Assembly (NCBI RefSeq): GCF_025630775.1
Contig: NZ_JAOSZE010000011.1
Coordinates: forward strand, 1 to 64,000
Source of the DNA: Actinoplanes sp. KI2
GTDB taxonomy: Bacteria; Actinomycetota; Actinomycetes; Mycobacteriales; Micromonosporaceae
DNA length: 64,000 nucleotides
Reading direction: 5' to 3'
A program made the position numbers and the translations under genes. The notes below the pieces were generated by a model. The model was not told where the DNA came from. It searched no databases and saw only the letters and a list, made by a program, of their open reading frames with translations. This document shows positions 17,367 through 25,459 of the stretch, in pieces (the first letter of the stretch is position 1; each line of letters begins with the position of its first letter).

Positions 17367-18757
17367 GGGAAGCAGTACGAGTCGGAGCTGGCGTCCCCGC
17401 CCTGCAGCCGGGTCTGGTGCACGCGCAGGCCGCGGAACTCGTCGCCGTGCGGGAAGAACCGCCGGTCCAGCGTGAAGTCGCCGGTGTCGACCTTCGCGAG
17501 CCAGGCGCCGACGCCGTCCGGGTAGAACTGGTCGTCCCAGGAGCCGTAGAGCGAGTTGGTCACGTAGACCCGCTTGCCGTCCCGGGACACCTCGACCATC
17601 TGCGGCCCGCCGGCCAGTGGCTCGGACGGGAACGCCGGGTGCGGGGTGCGCCGGACGATGCCGCCGAGGTGGACCGAGCCGGCCTCGACGGGATGGAAGG
17701 GGTCGGTCACGTCGTACCTCTTCAGCTCCCCGGTGCCCCAGCAGGAGACGTACAGGTACCTGTCATCGACGGACAGGTCGATGTCGGTGACCAGCGGCGG
17801 GACCGCGGAGAACGGCTGCAGTGCGGGCGGCAGGTCGTCGGGCGAGGCCGGCTCGGCGGGGATATCGATGATTTTCGTGACAGCGAACTCGCCGGCGGAC
17901 CGATGCCAGACCCACACCGAGGCGGACAGGTCCTCGACACTGATCACCACGCCGAGGAACCCGTACTCCTTGGTCGGATCGTGAGCCGGCCGCAGCTCCA
18001 GCGCCATCTGGTATTGATCGCCCAGGTCGACGCTCTGCACGAGCGTCCGCTTCGCCAGGTCCCAGAAGTGCACCCGGTGCCCGTACTGCCGGGACAGCAG
18101 GAGCGAGGGGTCGATGCCGTTCTCGATCATGGACGGCGTGCCCCACTCCGAGCTGACCAGGATGTCCCGGGTGAGGTGCCACCAGAAGTCGTACGCCAGG
18201 AACTGGTCGCCCCGATCGGCCTCCCACGGACCGCGTACGGCGAAGGTCGTGTGATCGAGCACGGCGATGCCGCCCGGCCCCCCGTCGCCGGACCCGGCAC
18301 CCAGCGCGGACACATAGATGCCGTCCGGGCCGCAGTGGATCGTGTGCGGGCGTGAGTAGCCGGCCCGGTCGGCCAACTCGGCCGCCGGGATCTCCTTGAC
18401 CAGCCTCGGCGCCCGCGGATCGTCCATGGTGTCGAGCACGTAGATCCGCGACGACCGCAGCCCCGGCACGATCAGATAGCGCCGCTCGACATGCGGGTGC
18501 GGCGCCGTCGGGCACAGCGCGGAACTGCACGCGTTCCATCCGAAGTGGTGCAGCTCGTCGCCGGTGTTCGGCAGCGAGGTCCACCCCACCACCCGGCCGT
18601 ACGAGTCGGAGCCGGGATCGGTGTCCACCACCGCGATCGCGTCCGGCTGCCGGGCCGACCGGTCGAAGGCCGCCACGTACGCCAGCGTCTCGGGCGGCGC
18701 GCCCGCGGCCGCGCCGGGCGAGGGATAGAACGTCGGGTCCGGAGTCCACCGAGTCAT
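17363..18757 (-). CDS. methanethiol oxidase (selenium-binding protein SBP56 family)
   Basis: A 464-residue member of the SELENBP1/MtoX family, a seven-bladed beta-propeller that oxidises methanethiol to formaldehyde, H2S and H2O2, with copper in characterised bacterial members. The start WTPDPTFYPSP, the LHHFGWNAC segment near residue 80, SRPHTIHCGPDGIYVS near 150 and QMALELRPAHDPT near 245 are characteristic family stretches. ATG 18757 is preferred over ATG 18766 because AAGGA lies eight bases before it and WTPDPTFYPSP then begins where the family normally does. No signal peptide is seen, although some bacterial members are periplasmic. Upstream on the same strand, about 50 bp away, is a histidine kinase gene. 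Confidence 0.88.
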   Translation of the reverse strand: MTRWTPDPTFYPSPGAAAGAPPETLAYVAAFDRSARQPDAIAVVDTDPGSDSYGRVVGWTSLPNTGDELHHFGWNACSSALCPTAPHPHVERRYLIVPGLRSSRIYVLDTMDDPRAPRLVKEIPAAELADRAGYSRPHTIHCGPDGIYVSALGAGSGDGGPGGIAVLDHTTFAVRGPWEADRGDQFLAYDFWWHLTRDILVSSEWGTPSMIENGIDPSLLLSRQYGHRVHFWDLAKRTLVQSVDLGDQYQMALELRPAHDPTKEYGFLGVVISVEDLSASVWVWHRSAGEFAVTKIIDIPAEPASPDDLPPALQPFSAVPPLVTDIDLSVDDRYLYVSCWGTGELKRYDVTDPFHPVEAGSVHLGGIVRRTPHPAFPSEPLAGGPQMVEVSRDGKRVYVTNSLYGSWDDQFYPDGVGAWLAKVDTGDFTLDRRFFPHGDEFRGLRVHQTRLQGGDASSDSYCFP

Positions 18758-18816
18758 GACCGCCATCCTTCTCCGGCCGCCGCCCGTCGACCAGGCCTGC
18801 GGCCGTCAATGAGTTG

Positions 18817-20937
18817 TCAACGTGCGTCCATCGGCAACCGCACCAGGACGGTCGTCCCCACACCCTCGTGGTCGACCAGCTCGATGCTGCCGTGGTGCCG
18901 GCTCACCACCACCCGGCTGAGGGTGAGGCCCAGACCCGTACCGGGAATGGCTATGTCGCCGGCGCGACTGGTCCGGTAGGCGCCGGTGAACATCTTCTCC
19001 CGCTCGTCGGTCGAGACGCCCTGCCCGGCATCCGAGACGGCGAGCTCCGCGATCCGGCCGGTGGTCTTCAGGGTCACGCCGATGCGCCCGCCGTCCGGGC
19101 TGTACTTCACCGCGTTGCCGAGCAGGTTGTTGACGACCTGCTCGAGCCGTTTGCGGTCGCCCGGCAGCACCAGATGCTCGGGCAGATCCTCCTCGATCAC
19201 CACCGGGGCGTCGTGCACCGCGGCACGCGCCTTGGCCAGCGACTCGCGCACCACCTCGGCCAGGTCCATCGGCGCCAGCCGGACATCCGCGTGACCGGCG
19301 TCCAATGCGGACAGCTCCATCAGCTCGTTGATGATGTGCCGCAGCTGGTTGGTGTTCCGCTCGACCACCTCGAGCAGCTGCGGGCCCTCGGTGATCAGCG
19401 TGTGCTGGTCCGCCGCGCGCAGCAGCTCGGCGTACGTGCTGATCGAGGTCAGCGGCGTGCGCAGCTCGTGCCCGATCAGCGCCAGGTATTCGTGCTTCGA
19501 CCGGTCGAGCTGCCGCTGCAGGTCGTACACCCGGCGCCGCTCGACGAACTGCCCGATGTGCGCGGCGATCCCGGACATCAGCGCCAGCAGCTCGTCCTCG
19601 GGATCCTCCACGGTGTCCGCGAACACCGACAGCACACCAAGAGTCTCAAATCCTTCCCGTACGGGGATGGCCAGCGCCGTATGCAGTCGCGAGCTCTTCG
19701 CCGTCTCCGCGGAGATCAGGCTCTGCGGTTGCCCGACATCGCGGATCCACAGCGGCTTGCCGACCTGCCAGGCCCGCCCGGCCAGCCCGACCCCGAACGG
19801 CAGGTCCGCCGGCACCTCGATCTCCGCCGACCAGCCCGGCGCGCTCCACGACCCCGCCGAGCGCACCACCGCCGTCGCGTTGTCGACCAGCCACAGCTCG
19901 GCGTGCACCCAGTCGAGGGTGCCGACCACCGCCTCGAGCACGCGTGGCCCGGCCGCCTCGATGGTCGGCGCCTCGGCCAGGGCGGTGGTGACCGCGAGCT
20001 CGCAGGTGCGGAACCGCTCCGCCCGGCGACGGCGGGTCACATCCTGCACCGCCTGCACCGCTCCGACCGGGTTCCCGTCCGGCCCCATGATCGGGTGCGC
20101 GTCGACCAGGTAGTGCCGGGTGTGCCGGTCCGGGCCGTGCAGGATCACCTCCTCGTCCCGCAGGTTCTCGCCGTGCAGCGCCCGGAACACGCCCAGCTCG
20201 GCCCGGTCCAGGACCCGGCCGTCGGCGTCGGTCAGGCCGGTCAGCAGCGCGTTCTCGGGGAAGCCGGCGTCGCCCCACATCGCTCGCATCCGCTCGTTCA
20301 CGAACACGATCCACCCGTCCGCGTCGCAGGCGGCCACCCCGTCGTGCAGGCTCTCCAGCACCGCGTCGAGGAAGCGGCGCTGCTGGTCGATCTCGCGCCG
20401 GGCCACCTGCTCGGTGATCAGCAACGTGCACACCTGGGCGGCCTCGGCGACCGCGGCCACCTCGTCGGCGGTCCACTGGCGCGGCCGGTGGTCGCAGGCG
20501 CAGCAGACGCCGAGGACGGCGCCGTGCCGGTCGCGGATCGGATGGCCGAGAAAGGCGCCCGCCGGCCCGTCCGGGATCCGCTTGTCCGCGGCCAGGTCGG
20601 CGACCAGCACCGGGGCGTTGGTGCGCAGCACGAGTGGGGCCAGCGACTCCTCGACCGGCACGTCGGCGGTCTCACCCCAGGAGCCGGTCAGCCCCCACCC
20701 GCCGTGCCGGCGCACCCGCCCGTCCCGCAGGAAGTGGATCAGGCCGACGGGCGCGTGCGCGGCCCGCGCGACCAGCGCGGCGAGCTGATCGGCGGCGCCG
20801 TTGGCGAGCACGCCGCGGTGCAGCCCGATGGAGGGCACCTCCTCGAACGCGCCGGGACGCCGGGCGACCCCGCTCGGGAGCGTCACCACCCCGGCGGCCG
20901 GCGCGTCGCCGGCAGCCCCGGGGTCCTCTCGCCGCAT
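18817..20937 (-). CDS. multi-sensor histidine kinase (GAF-PAS-GAF-HisKA-HATPase), orphan
   Basis: A 706-residue kinase without membrane helices. Residues about 30-185 resemble a GAF domain, 195-315 a PAS domain with a PAC ending (VGAVQAVQDVTRRRRAE), and 320-470 a second GAF. The catalytic core follows: H-box HELRTPLTSISTYAELL, N-box NNLLGNAVKYSPDGG, G1 VSDAGQGV and G2 GTGLGLTLSRVVV. ATG 20937 has GGAGG seven bases upstream; the longer frame from 20994 does not. No response regulator is adjacent. GAF/PAS sensors often bind haem, flavin or nucleotides, but the signal cannot be read. The downstream methanethiol-oxidase gene is close enough for co-transcription. Confidence 0.88.
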   Translation of the reverse strand: MRREDPGAAGDAPAAGVVTLPSGVARRPGAFEEVPSIGLHRGVLANGAADQLAALVARAAHAPVGLIHFLRDGRVRRHGGWGLTGSWGETADVPVEESLAPLVLRTNAPVLVADLAADKRIPDGPAGAFLGHPIRDRHGAVLGVCCACDHRPRQWTADEVAAVAEAAQVCTLLITEQVARREIDQQRRFLDAVLESLHDGVAACDADGWIVFVNERMRAMWGDAGFPENALLTGLTDADGRVLDRAELGVFRALHGENLRDEEVILHGPDRHTRHYLVDAHPIMGPDGNPVGAVQAVQDVTRRRRAERFRTCELAVTTALAEAPTIEAAGPRVLEAVVGTLDWVHAELWLVDNATAVVRSAGSWSAPGWSAEIEVPADLPFGVGLAGRAWQVGKPLWIRDVGQPQSLISAETAKSSRLHTALAIPVREGFETLGVLSVFADTVEDPEDELLALMSGIAAHIGQFVERRRVYDLQRQLDRSKHEYLALIGHELRTPLTSISTYAELLRAADQHTLITEGPQLLEVVERNTNQLRHIINELMELSALDAGHADVRLAPMDLAEVVRESLAKARAAVHDAPVVIEEDLPEHLVLPGDRKRLEQVVNNLLGNAVKYSPDGGRIGVTLKTTGRIAELAVSDAGQGVSTDEREKMFTGAYRTSRAGDIAIPGTGLGLTLSRVVVSRHHGSIELVDHEGVGTTVLVRLPMDAR

Positions 20938-21006
20938 GGCTCTACCTCCGGTTTCCAGCCTAAAGGCCCAAAACCTCTGAAACCGGCAAACCAAGGGGGT
21001 ACGTCG

Positions 21007-21690
21007 TCAGCGGCGCCGCAGATACCGCAGGTCCGCGATCGGGCGCCCGGCGGCCGTCCCGCGCCGCTCGAATTTCGTCTCGGGCCGGCCCGCCCGGTCG
21101 TCCCACCGCTCGGCGCCGGCCCGGGTCAGGCCCGGGTCGGCGTCGAGGACCTCGGCCATCGACTCGGCGTAGTGCGGCCAGTCGGTGGCGCAGTGCAACA
21201 GGCCGCCCGGGCGCAGCCGGTCGCGCAGCAGGGCCACGTTGTCCGGGCGGATCAGCCGGCGCTTGTGGTGGCGCGCCTTGGGCCACGGATCGGGGAAGAA
21301 GACGAGGATCGCGTCCAGGGCGCCGGGGGTGATCTTGTGAACGAGTTCCATGGCGTCGGCGCGGGCCACGCGTACGTTGGCAAGGTTTTGCTCCGCCACC
21401 AGCGCGAGCAGATTGCCGATGCCCGGGGTGTGCACCTCGACGCCGAGGTAGTCGCGGCCGGGATCCGCCGCCGCCATCGCGGCGGTCGTGTCGCCCATGC
21501 CGAACCCGATCTCGAGCACCACCGGTGCCGTGCGCCCGAAGAGCACCGGCAGGTCGAGCGGCTCCCGATCGCCGTCGTCGACGGTGAAGCCGATGCTCGG
21601 CCAGAGGGCGGCGTGCGCGTCGGCGTGCCGGGCGCTCATCCGGCCGCGCCGGGGGTGGAAGGTGCGGATCGGCGGGTGCTGAGCAGTCAT
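21007..21690 (-). CDS. trmB: tRNA (guanine-N7-)-methyltransferase
   Basis: A 227-residue SAM-dependent enzyme making m7G46 in the variable loop of tRNAs. SAM-binding motif I is VLEIGFGMGDTTAAMA; the acidic end of motif II is YLGVEVHTPGIGNLL; the family signature VFFPDPWPKARHHKRRLI carries the catalytic Asp and the RNA-contacting basic patch. The C-terminus ends in the usual TKFERRG region. Length matches bacterial TrmB. It lies 22 bp downstream of the TolB-like gene on the same strand. No unusual feature. Confidence 0.93.
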   Translation of the reverse strand: MTAQHPPIRTFHPRRGRMSARHADAHAALWPSIGFTVDDGDREPLDLPVLFGRTAPVVLEIGFGMGDTTAAMAAADPGRDYLGVEVHTPGIGNLLALVAEQNLANVRVARADAMELVHKITPGALDAILVFFPDPWPKARHHKRRLIRPDNVALLRDRLRPGGLLHCATDWPHYAESMAEVLDADPGLTRAGAERWDDRAGRPETKFERRGTAAGRPIADLRYLRRR

Positions 21691-21712
21691 GGTCTCCCGA
21701 CCATACCGGCCG

Positions 21713-22663
21713 TCAGCGGACCGGCCGGACGCTCGGCTGCGAGCCCTCGTGGAACGGCTGCCGGGAGCCGTCGGCGAGCCCGATCAGCATCACCCACGAG
21801 CCGCCCCGGTACTGCCCGGTGATCGCGGCGCGGTTGGCGTCCAGGTAGGCGAGCTCCCGGTCGAGGGCGGCGCCGATCGTGCGCTTGGTGCCGGTCGCCG
21901 GGTTGTACTCGACCAGGTGCACCGGCTGGTTGTCGGCGGTCGTCTCGCCCTGCTGATAGGCGGTCCAGGCCAGGCGGGCGCCGTCGCCGCGCCAGCTCGG
22001 CACCACCGCGAAGCCCTGGGTCTGCAGGCTGCCGCCGCCGTACGCCGCGACCGTCTTCTCGCTGCCGGTCGCCACGGTGCCGACGCTCAGGCAGGCGTCG
22101 TAGATCGAGTCGCACTCGCCGCCGCGGAACGCGATCCGGGTGCCGTCGGGGGACCAGGCCACCGCGTCGTCGGTGCGCAGCCGGTCGGCCAGGTTGCCGG
22201 CCCGCCGGTCGTCGGCCGGCGACACGGCCGGCAGGTCCTGGCCGCGGCACTCGCTCGGGAACAGCACCACGGGCGAGCCCCCGGTCGCCGGGATGCGGTA
22301 GACGCCCGGGCCGCCGGTGCACGAGAGCGAGGCGAACGCGATCCACTTGCCGTCGGGCGACCAGGACGGGCCGGCCGCGGGGCGGGTGGCGAGCCGCTTC
22401 GCGCCGGTGCCGTCCGCGTTCATGGTCCAGAGCTGGGTGCCGGTCAGGTAGGCGATCCGCCGGCCGTCGGGCGACCAGCGCGGGCGGAAGTGGCCGCCGC
22501 CGGTGGTCAGCCGCTTCTCGGCCGGGCCCTTGCTGACGTAGATGTCGCCGTTGCGGACGTAGGCGATGTCGGAAGTCGTGGCTTGCTGGGCCATCACCGG
22601 GTGGGCGGTCAGCACCACGCCCGTCGCGGTCAAGATGGTGGTGATCGTCTTCATGCCCTGCAT
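21713..22663 (-). CDS. secreted TolB-like WD40 beta-propeller protein
   Basis: A 316-residue exported protein. From ATG 22663 (GAGGGGG nine bases upstream) it has a signal peptide ending at about PVMAQQA. Then come repeated blades with the TolB/PD40 signature: FRPRWSPDGRRIAYL, GPSWSPDGKWIAFAS, AVAWSPDGTRIAFRG and a final VPSWRGDGARLAW. About five to six blades can be counted. It probably serves as a binding scaffold outside the membrane; no catalytic motif is seen. The frame is open to 22744, but the upstream part is AT-richer and lacks signal-peptide features. Partner and ligand are unknown. Confidence 0.72.
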   Translation of the reverse strand: MQGMKTITTILTATGVVLTAHPVMAQQATTSDIAYVRNGDIYVSKGPAEKRLTTGGGHFRPRWSPDGRRIAYLTGTQLWTMNADGTGAKRLATRPAAGPSWSPDGKWIAFASLSCTGGPGVYRIPATGGSPVVLFPSECRGQDLPAVSPADDRRAGNLADRLRTDDAVAWSPDGTRIAFRGGECDSIYDACLSVGTVATGSEKTVAAYGGGSLQTQGFAVVPSWRGDGARLAWTAYQQGETTADNQPVHLVEYNPATGTKRTIGAALDRELAYLDANRAAITGQYRGGSWVMLIGLADGSRQPFHEGSQPSVRPVR

Positions 22664-22758
22664 AACGGAACGCCCCCTCGTGGTGTCGTACACCGAGCAG
22701 ATCGTCCGCAACCGTTTCGCTCCTGAGCGATAACCGGAATTCACCCGGCTCCCGGGAT

Positions 22759-23391
22759 TCAGCCCGCTCCGAGTTGACGGGCGCTCTCGTGCTGGTGGGC
22801 GAGCAGGCGCAACGAGCTGAACAGCGCCTCGCCGAGCACGGTCCCGACCACTACCAGCTCCATCCGCGAGGCCGGGTCGGGCCGGTCCAGCACCGCCCGC
22901 ACCTCGACGGCGGCGAGTTGGTCGGCGGTGTCGGCATATACCCCGAGCTGGGCGAGCAGCTCGTCGACCCCGAGCGAGTCGGCGGCGGCGATCGCATCGG
23001 CGACCAGGTCGATCGCCGGCGACTCCGGATGGATCAGCCAGCGGCGCTCCGCGATCAGGGCCACGACCCGCTCGCGGGCCGCCTGCCAGAGCGGGGTGGT
23101 CCGATCGGGCCGGTGGCGTGGCTCGACCGCGGTCTGGGCCGCGCCGAGCAGCTCGAGCGGATCGTTGGCATGCGCCCCGAGCGCGGTGACCACCTCCCGC
23201 GCCCCGGCCACGGTGACCCCGCCGACGTCGATCACCGCCCGGATCAGCTTGAGCCGCCGCAGGTGTTCCTCGTCATAGTCGGCCTGGTTGGCGGCGGTCG
23301 CCACCCCGGGCGGCAGCAGCCCTTCCCGCAGGTAGAACTTGATCGTCGGGATGGGGACCCCACTGCGCCGGCTCAGTTCTCCCACTCGCAT
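22759..23391 (-). CDS. MerR family transcriptional regulator
   Basis: A 210-residue regulator. The N-terminal MRVGELSRRSGVPIPTIKFYLREGLLPPG is the winged-helix MerR domain, followed by LKLIRAVIDVGGVTVAGAREVV, the second half of the DNA-binding unit, and a long alpha-helical C-terminal region unlike metal-sensing MerR proteins (no Cys cluster). ATG 23391 is chosen because the DNA-binding domain starts there; an in-frame extension to 23442 would run into the operator region. The gene is divergent from the DUF4188 gene, and two matching palindromes lie between them, so it probably controls that gene and itself. Confidence 0.85.
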   Translation of the reverse strand: MRVGELSRRSGVPIPTIKFYLREGLLPPGVATAANQADYDEEHLRRLKLIRAVIDVGGVTVAGAREVVTALGAHANDPLELLGAAQTAVEPRHRPDRTTPLWQAARERVVALIAERRWLIHPESPAIDLVADAIAAADSLGVDELLAQLGVYADTADQLAAVEVRAVLDRPDPASRMELVVVGTVLGEALFSSLRLLAHQHESARQLGAG

Positions 23392-23450
23392 CCGATGATC
23401 ATCGCTCCCGTCCGCCGGCCTTTGCCGCCCCACCCTTGCCAACTCGAATG

Positions 23451-23487
23451 GATAGTGTAACTATCTGAAGCAGATAGTGCTGCTATC
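23451..23487. promoter_or_regulatory. paired MerR operators in the divergent promoter
   Basis: GATAGT-GTA-ACTATC (23451-23465) is a perfect 6-3-6 palindrome. GATAGT-GCT-GCTATC (23473-23487) is the same with one mismatch. Their centres are 22 bp apart, two helical turns. A -35 like TTGCCA (23436-23441) lies just upstream on the plus strand, so the first site covers the probable -10. Confidence 0.65.
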
Positions 23488-23510
23488 CACATGAGTCGGG
23501 GGAGATCGAG

Positions 23511-24059
23511 ATGGCAAGCCTCGTTCCGGGTTACACGACCGCCGAGATGGAGGGGGACTTCGTGGTCTTCCTGATCGGCATGCGCATCAACAAGCCGTGG
23601 AAGCTGCACAAGTGGATCCCCGTGGCGTTGGCGATGGGCCCGATGATCCGCGAGCTGACCCGCCGCAAGGAGCTGGGCCTGCTGCACTTCACGAGCTGGA
23701 TCGGCCCGCGCGGCCCGATCCTGGTGCAGTACTGGCGAAGCGTCGAGCAGCTGGAGACCTTCGCCCGCGACGCCCGGCTGCCGCATCACCCGGCCTGGAA
23801 GCGCTGGAACCGCGCCGTCGGCGACAACGGCGACGTCGGCATCTGGCACGAGACCTACCTGGTCCGCGACGGCGGCTTCGAGGCCCTGTACGGCAACATG
23901 CCCACCTTCGGCCTGGCGGCCGCCGGCCAGCCGGCCAAGCTGTCCCGCACCACCCGAACCGCCGCCGGCCGCCGAGCCGCCAACGCCGGCAACCCCGAGC
24001 CCGCCATCGGCGAGGCCGCCGCGGGTGAGCCTGCTGCTGGTGAGCCCGTCGCCCGGTGA
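23511..24059 (+). CDS. DUF4188 family protein (putative heme-free monooxygenase-like)
   Basis: A 182-residue protein of the DUF4188 family, a dimeric alpha-beta barrel-like fold related to small antibiotic-biosynthesis-type monooxygenases. FVVFLIGMRINKPWKLHKW near residue 17, LLHFTSWIGPRGPILVQYW and HHPAWKRWNRAVGDNGDVGIWHET are the recognisable blocks. The domain ends near residue 145. The last 40 residues are a low-complexity Ala/Gly/Pro/Glu tail whose codons are the first units of the downstream repeat. GGGGGAGA lies 8 bp before the ATG. Divergent MerR gene and palindromes suggest inducible expression. The chemical reaction is not established. Confidence 0.8.
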   Translation: MASLVPGYTTAEMEGDFVVFLIGMRINKPWKLHKWIPVALAMGPMIRELTRRKELGLLHFTSWIGPRGPILVQYWRSVEQLETFARDARLPHHPAWKRWNRAVGDNGDVGIWHETYLVRDGGFEALYGNMPTFGLAAAGQPAKLSRTTRTAAGRRAANAGNPEPAIGEAAAGEPAAGEPVAR

Positions 24060-24190
24060 GCCCGCTTTCCGTCTGGCGCGCCGCCGGTGGGCCCGCTGCC
24101 CGGTGAGCTCCTCGCCCGGTGAGCCGAATTCCGCCAGGCGCCCCGCTGGTGAGCCTGCTGCCGGGTGAGCCCGCCGAGCTGGACGGCGCC
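24003..24190 (+). repeat. degenerate repeat starting inside a coding 3' end
   Basis: The motif ggtgagccYgctgc/cggtgagc occurs in the last codons of the DUF4188 gene (reading Gly-Glu-Pro), at its stop codon (cccggTGAgcc) and then four or more times after it up to about 24175, at irregular 10-55 bp spacing. Stop-bearing copies continue outside the gene. Confidence 0.65.
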
Positions 24191-24289
24191 GCCGACAGGC
24201 CGGTCCGCGACGCAGGATGCCGCCACCCGCAGCCGCGGCCTGACAGTCGCCCTGGGCGGGGCTGGCCCGGATCGCCGCCGTACCGCCGC

Positions 24290-24490
24290 TGGACCGCAGC
24301 CGCCGCCGGACCGCAGTCGCCGGACCGCAACTGCCGGGGGCCGCCGCCGGACCGCAGACGCCGGGGGCCGCCGCCGGACCGCAGTCGCCGGACCGCAACT
24401 GCCGGGGGCCGCCGCCGGACCGCAGACGCCGGGGGCCGCCGCTGGATCGCAGCCGCCGGACCGCCGCCGGACCACAGCCCGGCCGGACCG
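24290..24490. repeat. 68-bp GC-rich tandem repeat in a non-coding gap
   Basis: The block beginning ccgcagtcgccggaccgcaa starts at 24311 and again at 24379, so the period is 68 bp; each block holds internal gccggaccgcag sub-repeats. A third partial copy decays towards 24490. The period is not a multiple of three. The 528-bp gap 24060-24587 between convergent genes holds only this array, the preceding degenerate repeat and about 90 bp of plain GC-rich sequence. Confidence 0.75.
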
Positions 24491-24587
24491 GGGCTGGACT
24501 GGCGCCGGACCGCTGCCAGGCCGGAGGCGCCGGACCGGGGGTTTGCGCGGTCGCCCCGGGCGGGGCGACCGCGGCTGAAGGCACCGG

Positions 24588-25247
24588 TCAGGCGACCGAG
24601 GTCGACCACATCGCGGTGAAGGCGGCCGCCTCGCCGGCCAGCCAGCTTTCGATGTCGGCGGGTTTCACGGCCGGGTCGATGCGGTGGGTGACGCCGCGTC
24701 GCAGGTCGACCAGGACCGGCTCGGCGTTGGGCAGGATCTGGTCCATGTGGCCGGCCATCAGGTGCAGCGTTGCGGTGACCGCCTCCGGCGTCGGTGGCGC
24801 CTCGTCGAAGTGCAGCCGCACCGCCTCGCGACGGCCGTCCTCGTACCGAAGGCCGAAGTGGGGGTTGATTTTGACGGCGAGCGGGCCGACGGCGGCGAGC
24901 GCGTCCCGGGTCTGTGCGAGGCTGACCTGCGCCGGGTCGCCCAGCGACGCCAGGTAGGTGAGCGCGCCGGCGCTGACCGCCTCGTACAGCGGCTTCCATC
25001 GGTCTTTCACGAGGTCGGTGACGCCGTTCAGATAGCTGCCGCCGGTGCGGAACGCGATGTCGGCCTTGAGCGCCTTCACCAACTGACCGTGCGGGTTGAA
25101 GCCGCTGCGGCGCTCGCGGGCGCGCCGCAGACCGCCGACGAACGTGGCCTTCGCGGGGCCGGTGCGGGTCACGTAGCGGGTGAAGCCGAGCATGGTCGCG
25201 TAGGGCGGGATCACCGTCATGGAATCAGACAAAACGGGAGCGGTCAC
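24588..25247 (-). CDS. unrecognised soluble protein
   Basis: A 219-residue product from GTG 25247, where GAGGAG lies six bases upstream; longer reading to 25439 would cross the promoter. The body is alpha/beta with no membrane segment: TRYVTRTGPAKATFVGGLRRARERR, then GSYLNGVTDLVKDRWKPLYEAV, then an acidic and hydrophobic C-terminal half (LHFDEAPPTPEAVTATLHLMAGHMDQ). Residue composition is that of a normal globular cytoplasmic protein. I do not recognise a family. A textbook promoter and an isolated position suggest a separately regulated gene; nothing shows its role. Confidence 0.65.
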   Translation of the reverse strand: MTAPVLSDSMTVIPPYATMLGFTRYVTRTGPAKATFVGGLRRARERRSGFNPHGQLVKALKADIAFRTGGSYLNGVTDLVKDRWKPLYEAVSAGALTYLASLGDPAQVSLAQTRDALAAVGPLAVKINPHFGLRYEDGRREAVRLHFDEAPPTPEAVTATLHLMAGHMDQILPNAEPVLVDLRRGVTHRIDPAVKPADIESWLAGEAAAFTAMWSTSVA

Positions 25248-25287
25248 GTTGATCTCCTCGCAGGTCACGGCCCCTTTTAGTACACAC

Positions 25288-25316
25288 ATTCTAATCGACG
25301 GGTACGACATTCCCAA
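25288..25316 (-). promoter_or_regulatory. sigma-A type promoter of the unrecognised gene
   Basis: On the minus strand TTGGGA (25316-25311) and TAGAAT (25293-25288) are separated by exactly 17 bp, close to the housekeeping consensus. The local AT content is clearly higher than its surroundings. The GTG start follows about 40 bp downstream. Confidence 0.6.
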
Positions 25317-25459
25317 ACCCGCTGGACGGCCGCCCGGAGGGGTCCGGGCTACCTTGCGGAGGGCCCGATAGCCGCCGCGCTGCGTGCCACGCCTGCGGAC
25401 CGGCCGGGTAACCTCGCCATCCCGGTGGCGCAGGGCCACCCTCGATCAACGGGGAAGTC

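Noticed and set aside
17363..18757. Selenocysteine or selenium metabolism linked to the selenium-binding protein name
   Set aside because: No in-frame TGA, SECIS-like element, selA, selB or selD is seen; the name is historical and the family is methanethiol oxidase.
18814..21822. A 1002-codon plus-strand frame across the histidine kinase and trmB
   Set aside because: The minus strand carries complete kinase and TrmB motifs; the plus-strand product has no domain and crosses two real genes.
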